Assembly: GCA_029433415.1 (NCBI GenBank)
Contig: JAQTIA010000003.1
Location: forward strand, 1,330,501-1,394,500
Length of the DNA stretch: 64,000 nt
Origin: Acetobacteraceae bacterium ESL0709
GTDB lineage: Bacteria > Pseudomonadota > Alphaproteobacteria > Acetobacterales > Acetobacteraceae
Reading direction: 5' to 3'
This document shows, piece after piece, positions 9,481 to 18,923 of this stretch; the stretch's first letter is position 1, and each line of letters opens with the position of its first letter. The position numbers and the translations under genes were made by a program. The notes under the pieces were generated by a model. The model was not told where the DNA came from. It searched no databases and saw only the letters and a program-made list of their open reading frames with translations.

Positions 9481-11050
9481 AGCGCCAGTCAACTGCCTCC
9501 AGAGGGGCCGATTCAAGATCCAGCGCTTCCTCGACAGGCGGGTAGAATATGAACTCAAAATCCCCCTCGTTAATAATATAATCAACAAGTTTTTTATAAA
9601 TATAAGCGTTATCTCTCAAAAGCTCCAAAACGGCTTCATCATCCCTCTCTTTACAGACGATATCCCGATTAACATAAGCCTCTATAGAACCCTCAATAGA
9701 AATAAACCTTTTGGCGACTTTTCCATGACGCTGAAACGCCTCACTCTTTATATAATTCATCACCCTGTCATGATCTTCGAGCATTTTCAGTATAATAGAC
9801 CTTGTTTCCATCAAGAAATCATAACTCTCCATCTTTTTATTCATAAAAATAACGCAAACTGTCGAAAAATAAAAAATAGCGTCAATATTTGTCTTTACAT
9901 AAATATAATACCAATCATCAAAATATTTATAGGAATCTTCATGTGTTACAAAAAAACCTTTAAGCACGTAGCCCATAAGTTCATTATACCCATTTACATA
10001 AGAGTCATAAATATTATACCCCCCCATTTCGGCCGCTATCGTGTTGCAGACCATTGTATTTTCCATGGCAATAAAGTCAGTCCCATTGGAATAAAGCGGA
10101 TCGACGAACGCTTTCGCCTCACCTACGACAGCCCATTTATCCAACGACAGGAACTCATCTGAAATATAAGAATATTTCCTGAAATATTTGAAATCAAGGA
10201 CCGGGTATTTCTTTGAAACAAGCTCATTATAGAGTTTGTTTTCGTGCTCTTTAAGCCAGGCAAAGGCTTTCTCCTGTGACAAAAGCTCACCCGCATCAAT
10301 CACTGTTTCATCAAAAACAATGCCTATGCTCGTTTTGTTGCCCGCAAGAGGAATAAGCCAGACCCAGCGACCTTTCCCCATGAGATGCACAGTGCTGTTA
10401 CTACGCTGTGCCCCCTTAAAAACATTATCGGGATCATCTGATACATAAATATCATTAAGGTCAACAACGCCATCAACCCTGAACCAGACGGCCGAATGTG
10501 TGAGAGGAAACGCCGTTTTGAAGCCGAGCTTTTTGGCAAGGCACCGTTTACGCCCCGACGCATCAACCAGCCACCGTGCTTTAATCACTCGTTCTGTTCC
10601 GTCAGTATGGAGTGTCCTTATATGATAAACCTCATCAATACGGTCGAAATCCATAAAGCGATGTTGTTCAAAAATATCAGTGGTCGGTTTCACAAAATTA
10701 TATAAATCATTTTCCAATAAACCACGGTCAATCTGAAAAGCATCATGGTAAGGAAAATGATAAATACCAAGTTCCTTATAGTTTTCACCATCACTGCAAG
10801 TTTGCAGAAAACGCAGTCCCATCTTACTGAGATGCGTCTCGTGCATGTAATCATTGAGTCCCAGTGTATCACGCAGATAGAAAGCGCCCAGTTCGACGGT
10901 TGATTCACCCACCTTGTGTGCGGCCAGAGGATTTGGAAAGGTTTTGTCATGAATGAGACAAACTGAGGCAGACGGTATCTCAAGAGAAAGCTGACGCGCC
11001 AATGTCAAACCCGCAAGACCAGCACCAATAATGGCAACGTCGTAAATCAT
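9440..11050 (-). CDS. FAD-dependent tryptophan-halogenase-like oxidoreductase
   Basis: A 536-residue flavoprotein from the ATG at 11050 (AGGGGA site upstream). It shows the FAD-binding GAGLAG near residue 9, the KVGEST segment, a WVWLIP match to the halogenase WxWxIP signature near residue 228, and the FVDPLYSNG motif common to flavin halogenases. The last 200 residues (Tyr/Asp/Lys-rich) match nothing I recognise and are coded by visibly AT-richer DNA than the neighbours. Flavin halogenases use reduced FAD and chloride or bromide; related enzymes act as monooxygenases or dehydrogenases. The substrate is unknown. It is the first gene of the minus-strand block and overlaps the exported creatininase-family gene, so a shared small molecule or peptide substrate is plausible. 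Confidence 0.8.
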   Translation of the reverse strand: MIYDVAIIGAGLAGLTLARQLSLEIPSASVCLIHDKTFPNPLAAHKVGESTVELGAFYLRDTLGLNDYMHETHLSKMGLRFLQTCSDGENYKELGIYHFPYHDAFQIDRGLLENDLYNFVKPTTDIFEQHRFMDFDRIDEVYHIRTLHTDGTERVIKARWLVDASGRKRCLAKKLGFKTAFPLTHSAVWFRVDGVVDLNDIYVSDDPDNVFKGAQRSNSTVHLMGKGRWVWLIPLAGNKTSIGIVFDETVIDAGELLSQEKAFAWLKEHENKLYNELVSKKYPVLDFKYFRKYSYISDEFLSLDKWAVVGEAKAFVDPLYSNGTDFIAMENTMVCNTIAAEMGGYNIYDSYVNGYNELMGYVLKGFFVTHEDSYKYFDDWYYIYVKTNIDAIFYFSTVCVIFMNKKMESYDFLMETRSIILKMLEDHDRVMNYIKSEAFQRHGKVAKRFISIEGSIEAYVNRDIVCKERDDEAVLELLRDNAYIYKKLVDYIINEGDFEFIFYPPVEEALDLESAPLEAVDWRYGDFFPPRVEAVG

Positions 11051-11196
11051 AATCCCTGTCCCCTGACCGATCTTCCAGAATAAACTATTGAAAGACAAAT
11101 GCTCGTCACTTATTATTTTACGCCTTCCAAAAATGCTTAGGCAAGGGGTTTTTTGTCGCCCTTCCTCAAGCCTGAAAGCGTGATAAGACCTTATTT

Positions 11197-11736
11197 ATGA
11201 ATTTCCCTCTTTATGCCGCTGACCCGGACACTGTTGACAGTGCCGCCCATCTCATTCAGGTCGCACTGACTCCCGTCTTCATGCTCTCAGGTATCGGGAC
11301 ACTTATTAATGTTTTCAATACGCGTCTTTCACGCGTTTCCGACCACCTGGAAGATATCAACAAACGTCTTGCGCAACCTCTTGAGGAAGATGGCGGCAAA
11401 GATGCCGATCCTTATTTCACGCCCGCACGTCTCAAAGTGCATCAGGACAGGCTGCGACGGCGAGTTTTCGTCCTTGATCTGGCCATTATCCTTAATGGTT
11501 GTGGGGGCGCCTTTACGTGCGGATCGGCCATCGCACTTTTTGTCGGTTCTATTAGGGATGCCGTCACATCAACCTGGCTGATCTTCCTGTTTGGTGCGGC
11601 TTTAACCTGCACAGTCGCTGCGCTGTCAGCTTTTCTGGCAGACACAATTCTCAGTTGGCACGGACTGAAGCATGATCGCGAAGACATGCTCCAGAAATAC
11701 GAGGCCCTTCTTATCGAAAAAGATAAAAAGAACTGA
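11197..11736 (+). CDS. DUF2721 membrane protein
   Basis: A 179-residue small membrane protein. The N-terminal segment HLIQVALTPVFMLSGIGTLINVFNTRLSRVSD matches the DUF2721 pattern: a hydrophobic helix followed by an NTRLxRV motif. Two further hydrophobic helices lie at about residues 95-145 and a charged cytoplasmic tail ends the protein. The function of the family is unknown. It is divergent from the halogenase-like gene (146 bases apart) and convergent with pstS. Confidence 0.8.
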   Translation: MNFPLYAADPDTVDSAAHLIQVALTPVFMLSGIGTLINVFNTRLSRVSDHLEDINKRLAQPLEEDGGKDADPYFTPARLKVHQDRLRRRVFVLDLAIILNGCGGAFTCGSAIALFVGSIRDAVTSTWLIFLFGAALTCTVAALSAFLADTILSWHGLKHDREDMLQKYEALLIEKDKKN

Positions 11737-11741
11737 CCCTT

Positions 11742-12797
11742 CTACTTATCAGCCCATCTGACGAGAATGGCAGACTGGACCTTGGCTGGTAATCCGACAT
11801 AGCCTAGCGAACTGTTGATCTCCTGTCCGTGCTCAAATCCCCATTGAAAGAAACGCCTTACCCCGGCGCCTTCTGCGGTTTTCATTGCCTTTAGTGGGAC
11901 GAGAGCGTACGTCGCCGAAACAATCGGCCAACTCCCCGCTCCTCCCTGGTCCAGGAGACTGACCGTAAAACCTGAGCTTTCCTGCCAGTCAGCTGAACTC
12001 GCTGCTTTAGCAAGACTTTCCAGATTCGGCTCAATAAAAACTCCATCATGAGTCTTCAACTTGGCAACGGGCAGATTATTACCCTCTGCATAGGCAAATT
12101 CTACATAACCAAGGCTACCTTCTGTCTGACGAACCAGCGCGGCAATGCCATCATTCCCTCTGGCCCCTGCTCCGCCAGGCCATTCGACAAGTGTCCCTGC
12201 TCCGATATGATTTTTCCATTCTGGTGAAACCAGAGAAAGATAGGACGTAAAAACGTAACTTGTACCCGACCCGTCAGCCCTGTGAATAGGTACAATCTCC
12301 TCGTCGGGCAATTTAATATCAGGATTGAGAGCCTGAATTCGGGAATCATTCCAGTCTGTAATCATCCCTGCGTAAATTCCCGCCAATACAGGCCCATCAA
12401 GCCTCAATGTGTTTCTGGGCACCGACTTCAGATGAACAATTACGACGACCCCGCTCATAACTGTAGGGAACTGATAGAGACCGGCCTTCTTCAACGCCAC
12501 CTCTCCCATGGGCTTATCTGTCGCTCCAAAATCGACCGTCCCCGCTATAACCTGATCCTGCCCCGCCCCCGAACCGATAGCTTGGTAATTGACATGCACT
12601 TTTGTCTGAGAAAACGCAGCCGTGCCCCATCCTTCGTAAACAGGCGCTGCAAAACTTGATCCAGCCCCCGTGATCGTGACATCTCTATAAGGCAGGCGAA
12701 CCTCCTCAGCATACACGAAAGAAGGCCCCCCCCAAGCGGCTGCCAAAACGAAGCTCCAAAGCCTCACTTTCACGCATAAAGCACGACTGAAACCCAT
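11742..12797 (-). CDS. pstS: Phosphate ABC transporter substrate-binding protein PstS
   Basis: A 351-residue periplasmic phosphate-binding protein. A signal peptide of about 30 residues ends in VYA. The ligand-binding signatures are GAGSSFAAPVYEGW, GSGAGQ, DFGATDKPM and HRADGSGTSYVF, all standard for PstS. The start has a GGGGGG ribosome site. The partner genes pstC, pstA, pstB and phoU are not in this window, so pstS is an orphan here or an extra copy. It is divergent from a porin gene, with about 170 bases between the starts. A PHO-box-like stretch there is too weak to call. Confidence 0.92.
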   Translation of the reverse strand: MGFSRALCVKVRLWSFVLAAAWGGPSFVYAEEVRLPYRDVTITGAGSSFAAPVYEGWGTAAFSQTKVHVNYQAIGSGAGQDQVIAGTVDFGATDKPMGEVALKKAGLYQFPTVMSGVVVIVHLKSVPRNTLRLDGPVLAGIYAGMITDWNDSRIQALNPDIKLPDEEIVPIHRADGSGTSYVFTSYLSLVSPEWKNHIGAGTLVEWPGGAGARGNDGIAALVRQTEGSLGYVEFAYAEGNNLPVAKLKTHDGVFIEPNLESLAKAASSADWQESSGFTVSLLDQGGAGSWPIVSATYALVPLKAMKTAEGAGVRRFFQWGFEHGQEINSSLGYVGLPAKVQSAILVRWADK

Positions 12798-12966
12798 AAT
12801 CCCCCCGTAAAACGTAAAGACGGTGTAACGCTGGCCTCTTGTTTTGTAGCATCAGACACACACTATGACACCAAAATAAATTCTAAACGATTTTAAGGCT
12901 ATGGTCTCCGAACGAATACTGTTATGGGCTGTCTTGTCCGTTACAGACTCGAGAGGTTGCCGCTTC

Positions 12967-14727
12967 ATGACACCTTTACCCCGTCTCAACCCCAGGACCG
13001 CTTCCCTTACGGGATTTCTCACCGCTTTCGGCATTACCGCTTTTGCCCCGGGGGCACGCGCCGCTCCCGCCAACACAGCGGATTCCATAGCGATTATGGA
13101 AAAACAGATCCATGCATTGCAGGCGCAACTGACCCAACTCAAAATAAAACAGGAAACCGAAAATCGACAGGTACGAGCCCAACTTGCCCGTCAACGGGAA
13201 CTTATCGAAGCCAATCCTTACGCCTCACGGGAAGCCCTTCTGCACACAAGGTCGTCCCCTTCGGATTTCTCACACACGCCAGAATCTGAGACTCCTTTTT
13301 TAGGCTGGAATATCAAGGGAGTAGAATATGAACCTCTGGCACCCTCTCTGACGGCCTCAACTCCAGTAGGTATGCTCACCGCTACCCCTCCTGCTCACCC
13401 CGATCTCTATAAGCCCCTCCGCCGTGGCCAGCTTCAGATCGGAGGGATACGCCTGACGTTAGGCGGCTTCCTGGAGGCGGCCACCATGTGGCGTTCCCGT
13501 TATACGGGATCAGATATTTCAACAGGCTTCAACGCCATTCCCTGGGGCAATCAGCCAGCCCATCATATGAGTGAATTTCACCAGTCTGAACGGCAAAGTC
13601 GCCTCTCATTACTGGTTGAGGGTATGATCACCAAACGGCTTGAAGCCGATGCCTACGTCGAAACTGACTTTCAGGGTTCCGGGTCTTCTTCCAATTCGCG
13701 GCAGTCAAACTCCTATGTTCCCCGTGCTCGCGTGGTTTATGGGGAACTCAAGGATCAGGAAGACGGACTTTACTTTCTCGGAGGTCAAAGCTGGTCACTC
13801 ATTACCCTCTTCAACAAGGGGATGTTTGCCCGCGATGAACAAACCCCTCTCGTGATTGAAGCCCAGTATGTTCCCGGCTTCAACTGGACCCGGAACCCAC
13901 AATTACGTGTCGTCAAAACCTTCGGAAAAGAAGAGCGCTATGCGTTAGGCTTTTCGGTCGAGAATCCCAGTGCTGTACCTGCCGGGAAAGCCTACGGCCA
14001 CGTTACCGACCATATCAGCGGTACGAACGTTAATAACCCTGATACGTTCTACACCACTGACCCTGCTCCCGATGTCATTGCAAAACTTGCGGCCGATCCC
14101 GGTTGGGGACATTACGAAATTACGGGCATCATGCGCTTTTTCCGCAGCCGTTCAAGTCAGAACAATGGGGGACAGAACCATACTGTCATCGCAGGTGGAG
14201 GTGGAGGTGGCATGATCCTTCCCCTCATTAATAAAGCTCTTTACCTCCAGGCCTCTGGTCTCGTCGGACAAGGGCTTGGACGTTACGGCTCGTCAAACCT
14301 GCCAGACTATACCTATAGCCCCGCCGGCGGACCTGTTGCGCTCCCTGAAGCCAACCTTCTCGTCGGGCTTTATGGGACCCCCACAAACGATCTGACGCTT
14401 TACAGTTACGTCGGAGCAGAAAAAGTACTTCGTCGCAAGGCATTCGACCAGAATGGAGAACATTTTGGTTATGGCAACCACGGGTACGATATGAGTGGCT
14501 GCTCAAGCGAACTTTCAACAGTCTGTGCTGCCTCAGGAAACGTGCAGACTGTCGCAGAGGCCACAGCAGGATTCTGGTACACGGCGGCAAAAGGCGATTA
14601 CGGCACAATCCGCATTGGAGGCCAATATGCCCATACGTACCTCCAGTCTTTTTCCGGTATAGGCGGAAGACCCCATACGGATGCTGACATGGTCTTTATG
14701 TCATTCCGTTATATGCCCTTTAACTGA
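12967..14727 (+). CDS. DcaP-like outer-membrane porin with N-terminal coiled coil
   Basis: About 586 residues. From the ATG at 12967 there is a good signal peptide ending in ARAA; an in-frame ATG at 12901 with AAGG upstream is the alternative start. After the signal comes a coiled coil (about residues 35-75, EKQIHALQAQLTQLK) and then a beta-barrel that begins LTLGGFLEAATMWRS. This layout resembles DcaP-type trimeric porins, which import small organic anions. A poly-Gly stretch (about 14199-14210) probably sits in a turn or loop. The protein ends in a Phe-rich strand (VFMSFRYMPFN), consistent with the outer-membrane insertion signal. It is divergent from pstS, which hints at phosphate-related regulation; the substrate is not shown. 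Confidence 0.75.
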   Translation: MTPLPRLNPRTASLTGFLTAFGITAFAPGARAAPANTADSIAIMEKQIHALQAQLTQLKIKQETENRQVRAQLARQRELIEANPYASREALLHTRSSPSDFSHTPESETPFLGWNIKGVEYEPLAPSLTASTPVGMLTATPPAHPDLYKPLRRGQLQIGGIRLTLGGFLEAATMWRSRYTGSDISTGFNAIPWGNQPAHHMSEFHQSERQSRLSLLVEGMITKRLEADAYVETDFQGSGSSSNSRQSNSYVPRARVVYGELKDQEDGLYFLGGQSWSLITLFNKGMFARDEQTPLVIEAQYVPGFNWTRNPQLRVVKTFGKEERYALGFSVENPSAVPAGKAYGHVTDHISGTNVNNPDTFYTTDPAPDVIAKLAADPGWGHYEITGIMRFFRSRSSQNNGGQNHTVIAGGGGGGMILPLINKALYLQASGLVGQGLGRYGSSNLPDYTYSPAGGPVALPEANLLVGLYGTPTNDLTLYSYVGAEKVLRRKAFDQNGEHFGYGNHGYDMSGCSSELSTVCAASGNVQTVAEATAGFWYTAAKGDYGTIRIGGQYAHTYLQSFSGIGGRPHTDADMVFMSFRYMPFN

Positions 14728-14763
14728 TCTGCACCTCCCGCCCCAGATGACAGGACCTCGAAC

Positions 14764-16113
14764 ATGAAAATCACAATGATTGGCGGTGGCTATGTTGGCC
14801 TGGTGTCCAGCGCCTGCCTTGCCGCTTTCGGGGCGACTGTCACTCTGGTTGAAAAAGACCCTCAACGCCTTGATGCCCTTCAAAGGGGAGAAATCCCCAT
14901 TTATGAGCCCGGCCTTGACGCCCTTCTCTGTGAGCAAAGAGCCGTCGGCCGGCTCGTCCTGTGCTCCAGCATTGCACAAGGACTGAAAGAAGCAGAAGCC
15001 GTCTTTATTGCCGTTGGCACACCCGCCCGCCGCGGAAGTGGCCATGCTGATCTCAGCTATGTTTATGCTGTTGCCCGTGAAATCGCTGAAGCCGCCCCCC
15101 ACAACCTGCTCATTGTCACAAAATCCACTGTGCCCGTCGGAACAGGTCGGGAGGTCAGTCGCATCGTGAACTCCCTACGGCCAGACCTCCATTTTTCTGT
15201 AGCCTCCAATCCTGAATTTCTGCGTGAAGGACAGGCTATCGCAGATTTTATGAATCCTGACCGCGTCATTATAGGACTGGATCAGAAGAGTGACGATAAA
15301 GGCACCCGTGCGAGAGAACTCCTGACCACTCTTTATCATCCTCTCAACCACCCTGAGACCCGTCTTGTTTTTATGGGACTGGAAAGCGCAGAACTTACTA
15401 AATATGCCGCTAACGCCTTTCTCGCCATGAAGGTTACTTTTGCCAATGAGATGGCCGATCTGTGTGAAGCAACAGGCGCAGACAGCGATGAAGTTCGCCA
15501 TGCGATCGGGCTGGATCCACGCATAGGTCCTGATTTCCTGATCCCAGGTCCGGGCTTCGGTGGATCCTGCTTTCCGAAAGATACGCAAGCACTGGCGGTG
15601 ACAGCCCGCAAGGCCGGTGCACCCAGTCCGTTAGTCGAAACGACCATTGCCTCAAACGAAGCGCGCAAAAGGCGCATGGCCGAACGCATTTTGACCCTGC
15701 TGGGCGATCTGACGCACCCTAGGACAGTCGCCATTCTGGGGCTAACCTTCAAGGCCAATACAGACGATATGCGTCAGGCTCCCTCCCTCACGGTTTTGCC
15801 ACTGCTTTACGAAGCAGGTCTCACTCTCAGGGTTTATGACCCCCACGGAATGGAACAAGCGCGCGCCCTTCTGCCTGATGGGATTTATTTTGCCCGAAAT
15901 GCCCTCGACGCCGCGCAAGGCACCGATCTGCTCGTTATCCTCACGGAATGGGAGGAATTCTTGCACATTACCCCTTCTGAACTCCAGAAAAGCATGAAAG
16001 GACGCCTTATTGTTGATTACCGGGGACTGTGGAAAAACAGGGAATTCGCCTCTTGCGGACTGGTCTATCACCGCATCGGCAAGAAAGACCAGACAAAAAA
16101 GGAAGGCACATAG
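14764..16113 (+). CDS. ugd: UDP-glucose 6-dehydrogenase
   Basis: A 449-residue enzyme that oxidises UDP-glucose to UDP-glucuronate with two NAD+, for capsule, exopolysaccharide or lipid decoration. The NAD-binding GGGYVGL lies at residues 7-13. Further signatures are VGTPARRGSGHADLSY, the SNPEFLREG loop and the catalytic Cys269 in GFGGSCFPKD. Length is normal for the family. AGGA precedes the start, 36 bases after the porin stop, so read-through from the porin promoter is possible. A hairpin overlaps its stop codon. Confidence 0.95.
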   Translation: MKITMIGGGYVGLVSSACLAAFGATVTLVEKDPQRLDALQRGEIPIYEPGLDALLCEQRAVGRLVLCSSIAQGLKEAEAVFIAVGTPARRGSGHADLSYVYAVAREIAEAAPHNLLIVTKSTVPVGTGREVSRIVNSLRPDLHFSVASNPEFLREGQAIADFMNPDRVIIGLDQKSDDKGTRARELLTTLYHPLNHPETRLVFMGLESAELTKYAANAFLAMKVTFANEMADLCEATGADSDEVRHAIGLDPRIGPDFLIPGPGFGGSCFPKDTQALAVTARKAGAPSPLVETTIASNEARKRRMAERILTLLGDLTHPRTVAILGLTFKANTDDMRQAPSLTVLPLLYEAGLTLRVYDPHGMEQARALLPDGIYFARNALDAAQGTDLLVILTEWEEFLHITPSELQKSMKGRLIVDYRGLWKNREFASCGLVYHRIGKKDQTKKEGT

Positions 16114-16123
16114 GCCTTCCTTT
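16101..16123. terminator. Hairpin terminator between ugd and cysN
   Basis: GGAAGGC (16101-16107) pairs with GCCTTCC (16114-16120). An A-run precedes it and TTT follows, so it could work in both directions between the convergent ugd and cysN genes. It includes the ugd stop codon. Confidence 0.65.
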
Positions 16124-16157
16124 CATTGCACAAAAAACCTGCTGTCACCCCACTGCT

Positions 16158-18038
16158 TCAGTTCCCGGCACTTTTCACGATTGCGCCCGCAAGCTCACTC
16201 ACTGACGCAGAAATTGTCTGGTCGGTTGAAAGAACGATATCAGCTTTTTGAGGAACTTCATAAGGAGAGGATATCCCTGTAAACTCGCCAAGTTGCCCTT
16301 CACGGGCCTTGGCATAAAGCCCTTTAGGATCGCGCTTCTCACACACCTCAAGAGACGTATCCACAAAAACCTCGTGCCATGAAGCGCCTATAATTTTGCG
16401 AGCCATATCACGGTCTGCCTGGAGAGGAGAAACCAGTGCCACCAAGACGATATGACCAGCATCAGCCAGAATTTTAGCTACATGAGCCGCCCTGCGGATA
16501 TTTTCGTGTCGATCTTCCGCAGAGAAACCCAGATCACTGCACAAACCGGCACGCAGCGTGTCGCCATCAAGAACCGTAACAGCATACCCCTCAGCCGTAA
16601 GTTTCTCTTCTACAGCACGGGCAATTGTGCTTTTCCCTGAGCCAGGCAGGCCCGTCATCCAGAAAACACCCGCTTTGTGCCCCCTCAGACCAGACCGCTG
16701 GACCGCCGAAACACGGCTGGCCGTCGGATGTATAGCTGACTGCCCTTTGCCGAGCTCGGCAATACCGATCAGGGGAGCCCCACCGACAATACGCTGATGC
16801 CCATCAACAAGAACACCACGCCCGTCACTGAGGCCCGGAGCGAACGGATCAAACAGAACATTATGCGAAGCTGCCAGGGTAATTTCTGCAAACCCGTCTG
16901 CCGGCACCTCGTCACCCGGTTTGAGTGAAAGATCGTCCAGATCCACAACGGCATCAATTGACGCTACAGTGACATCATGCTCTGCCGTAGAAAGACGCAG
17001 TCTGAAAGATTCCCCTACCTGCAAAGGCTGGCTTCTCAACCAGAAAAGACGCGTTTTTAGCCGGGCAGAACGCAAGGGGGCAGCCGCTTCATCACCTGCC
17101 GGGAAAAGAAGATCCCCACGATCAGGCACCAGATCCGGCTCCAGCCTGAAAGCAACTGACTCACCAGCACCAGCCACGGCCCTGTGAGGTGCATGCCAGC
17201 GGCAGATTTCTGCAATAGTTGCTTCCTGCCCCTGAGATCCGATGACAATCCTGTCGCCTTCTCTGATGGTTCCCCTTTCAATACGCCCTGCCACGTAGCG
17301 TTTATCATCGAAACGATAGACATCCTGCACAGGCATACGGAAAGGCAGCGCCAATGGCGGAGCAGGGGGAGGAACATCATTCAACGCTTCCAGAAGGGTG
17401 GGCCCCTTGTACCAAGAGGCCTTGTCCGAACGTGTAGCGATATTATCCCCATCACGCGCGGAAGCCGGAATGACATTTTCGACGCCAAGCTCCAATCTCC
17501 CCAGAAGCTGACGAATATCAGCTTCCACCTGTTTCAAGGGAGCTTCCGCAAACCCAAGGCGATCAGCCTTATTGAGCAGAACAATAACATGGCGAATACC
17601 AATAAGACGCAAAAGCATGGCATGACGCCGCGTCTGTTCCCTCACGCCTTCAGCAGCATCGACCACCAGGACAGCCGCTTCAGCATCAGCTGCACCAGTA
17701 ATCATGTTCCGTAAAAACTGACGGTGCCCTGGCGCGTCAACAATGACAAACTCACGCTCACCAATGCGAAAAGGAATACGCGTTGAATCAACCGTCACAC
17801 CCTGATCGCGCTCAATCTGGAGGGAATCAAGCAGAAAGCTCCACTCAACAGCTAGGCCACGTTTGCGACTACTTTCAATAATCTGGGCCACGCGTCCGTC
17901 CGGCAGGCTATCCGTATCATAAAGCAGACGCCCGATAAGCGTGGACTTACCGTGATCGACGTGACCGACAATCACGATGGGTGTGCTAACAGCCGGGACC
18001 TGAGGCGCAGAAGAAACAGAAGTCATGTTTTTATTCAT
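16158..18038 (-). CDS. cysN: Bifunctional sulfate adenylyltransferase subunit 1 / APS kinase (CysNC)
   Basis: A 626-residue fusion. The N-terminal part is the CysN GTPase that drives ATP sulfurylase with Cys[10 protein letters not shown] at residues 25-33, [13 protein letters not shown], and then two beta-barrel domains. The C-terminal part (from about residue 450) is APS kinase with GLPGSGKST and the [10 protein letters not shown] motif, making PAPS. The gene follows cysD after 3 bases. The fused kinase is of note because the cysH product encoded upstream is of the APS-reducing type. PAPS may therefore serve sulfation or be a minor branch. Confidence 0.94.
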   Translation of the reverse strand: MNKNMTSVSSAPQVPAVSTPIVIVGHVDHGKSTLIGRLLYDTDSLPDGRVAQIIESSRKRGLAVEWSFLLDSLQIERDQGVTVDSTRIPFRIGEREFVIVDAPGHRQFLRNMITGAADAEAAVLVVDAAEGVREQTRRHAMLLRLIGIRHVIVLLNKADRLGFAEAPLKQVEADIRQLLGRLELGVENVIPASARDGDNIATRSDKASWYKGPTLLEALNDVPPPAPPLALPFRMPVQDVYRFDDKRYVAGRIERGTIREGDRIVIGSQGQEATIAEICRWHAPHRAVAGAGESVAFRLEPDLVPDRGDLLFPAGDEAAAPLRSARLKTRLFWLRSQPLQVGESFRLRLSTAEHDVTVASIDAVVDLDDLSLKPGDEVPADGFAEITLAASHNVLFDPFAPGLSDGRGVLVDGHQRIVGGAPLIGIAELGKGQSAIHPTASRVSAVQRSGLRGHKAGVFWMTGLPGSGKSTIARAVEEKLTAEGYAVTVLDGDTLRAGLCSDLGFSAEDRHENIRRAAHVAKILADAGHIVLVALVSPLQADRDMARKIIGASWHEVFVDTSLEVCEKRDPKGLYAKAREGQLGEFTGISSPYEVPQKADIVLSTDQTISASVSELAGAIVKSAGN

Positions 18039-18041
18039 TCC

Positions 18042-18860
18042 TTAGAGATAGCCAGCAACACGAAGACGTTCAAAAGCATCTTCGGACTCATGATCCATGG
18101 CACGTCCAGCCCGTTCTGACGTACGACTGCTTTCGAGTTCGGCGATCACTTCAGCAACGGTCGTGGCATTGCTTTCAATCGGGCTTGTAATATCCTGGTC
18201 GCCCAACGAGCGGTAACGCTTGCCATTTCTGGCAAAATACAGATCAACCAGCGGAATATTCTCGCGCTCAATATACCGCCAGATATCGATTTCTCTCCAG
18301 GCCAACAGGGGATGGACACGAATATGCATGCCTTCTTCAAAAGGCGTCGCGTACTGATCCCAGAATTCTGGCGGCTGGTTTCTGACATCCCAGCGATGTC
18401 CCGCTCCACGAGGGCTGAAAACCCTCTCTTTCGCACGTGTCGCCTGTTCATCACGACGGATGCCCGCCACCACACCACGAAACTGATATTTTTCAATAAG
18501 GGCGGCCAAACCTGCTGTTTTACGCGCTGCCGAACGTGCCGCCGGAGGGAGGGAGGGATCCATCTCCTCGACAGGAGGGCATTCCCCCAGAATCAGGTCA
18601 AGATTCCATTTTTTTGTATATTCGTCCCGGAATTTGTACATTTCAGGGAATTTTTTACCCGTATCAACATGCATAACGGGAAACGGAACACGCCCCATAA
18701 AGGCCTTGCGCGCCAGCCAGACCATGACATTACTGTCCTTGCCCAAAGACCACAGCAGAGCCAAGGGTTTCAGCTTGCGATAAGCTTCCCGCAATATAAA
18801 AATACTCTGGGCCTCCAGCTGATCCAGCCCATCCATAATGCGCGGTTGTTCTAAACTCAT
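18042..18860 (-). CDS. cysD: Sulfate adenylyltransferase subunit 2
   Basis: A 272-residue PP-loop ATP pyrophosphatase that, with CysN, adenylates sulfate to APS. The PP-loop reads SLGKDS near residue 38. Other family signatures are HVDTGKKFPEMY, GIRRDEQATRAKER and the LGDQDITSPIES segment near the C-terminus. Slightly shorter than the roughly 300-residue enterobacterial form but complete. Middle gene of cysH-cysD-cysNC. Confidence 0.95.
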   Translation of the reverse strand: MSLEQPRIMDGLDQLEAQSIFILREAYRKLKPLALLWSLGKDSNVMVWLARKAFMGRVPFPVMHVDTGKKFPEMYKFRDEYTKKWNLDLILGECPPVEEMDPSLPPAARSAARKTAGLAALIEKYQFRGVVAGIRRDEQATRAKERVFSPRGAGHRWDVRNQPPEFWDQYATPFEEGMHIRVHPLLAWREIDIWRYIERENIPLVDLYFARNGKRYRSLGDQDITSPIESNATTVAEVIAELESSRTSERAGRAMDHESEDAFERLRVAGYL

Positions 18861-18923
18861 GATTAAAGGTCTCTCCTAAAGAAGAAAGAGGATCTGAAAA
18901 GGACCCGATTTATAACGCCCATT

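Noticed and set aside
9353-10162. Open plus-strand frame opposite the halogenase-like gene.
   Set aside because: Antisense to a gene with clear flavoprotein motifs; the translation has no domain and odd composition.
12798-12900. PHO box between pstS and the porin.
   Set aside because: Only one half resembles the consensus on the reverse strand; the second repeat fits poorly.
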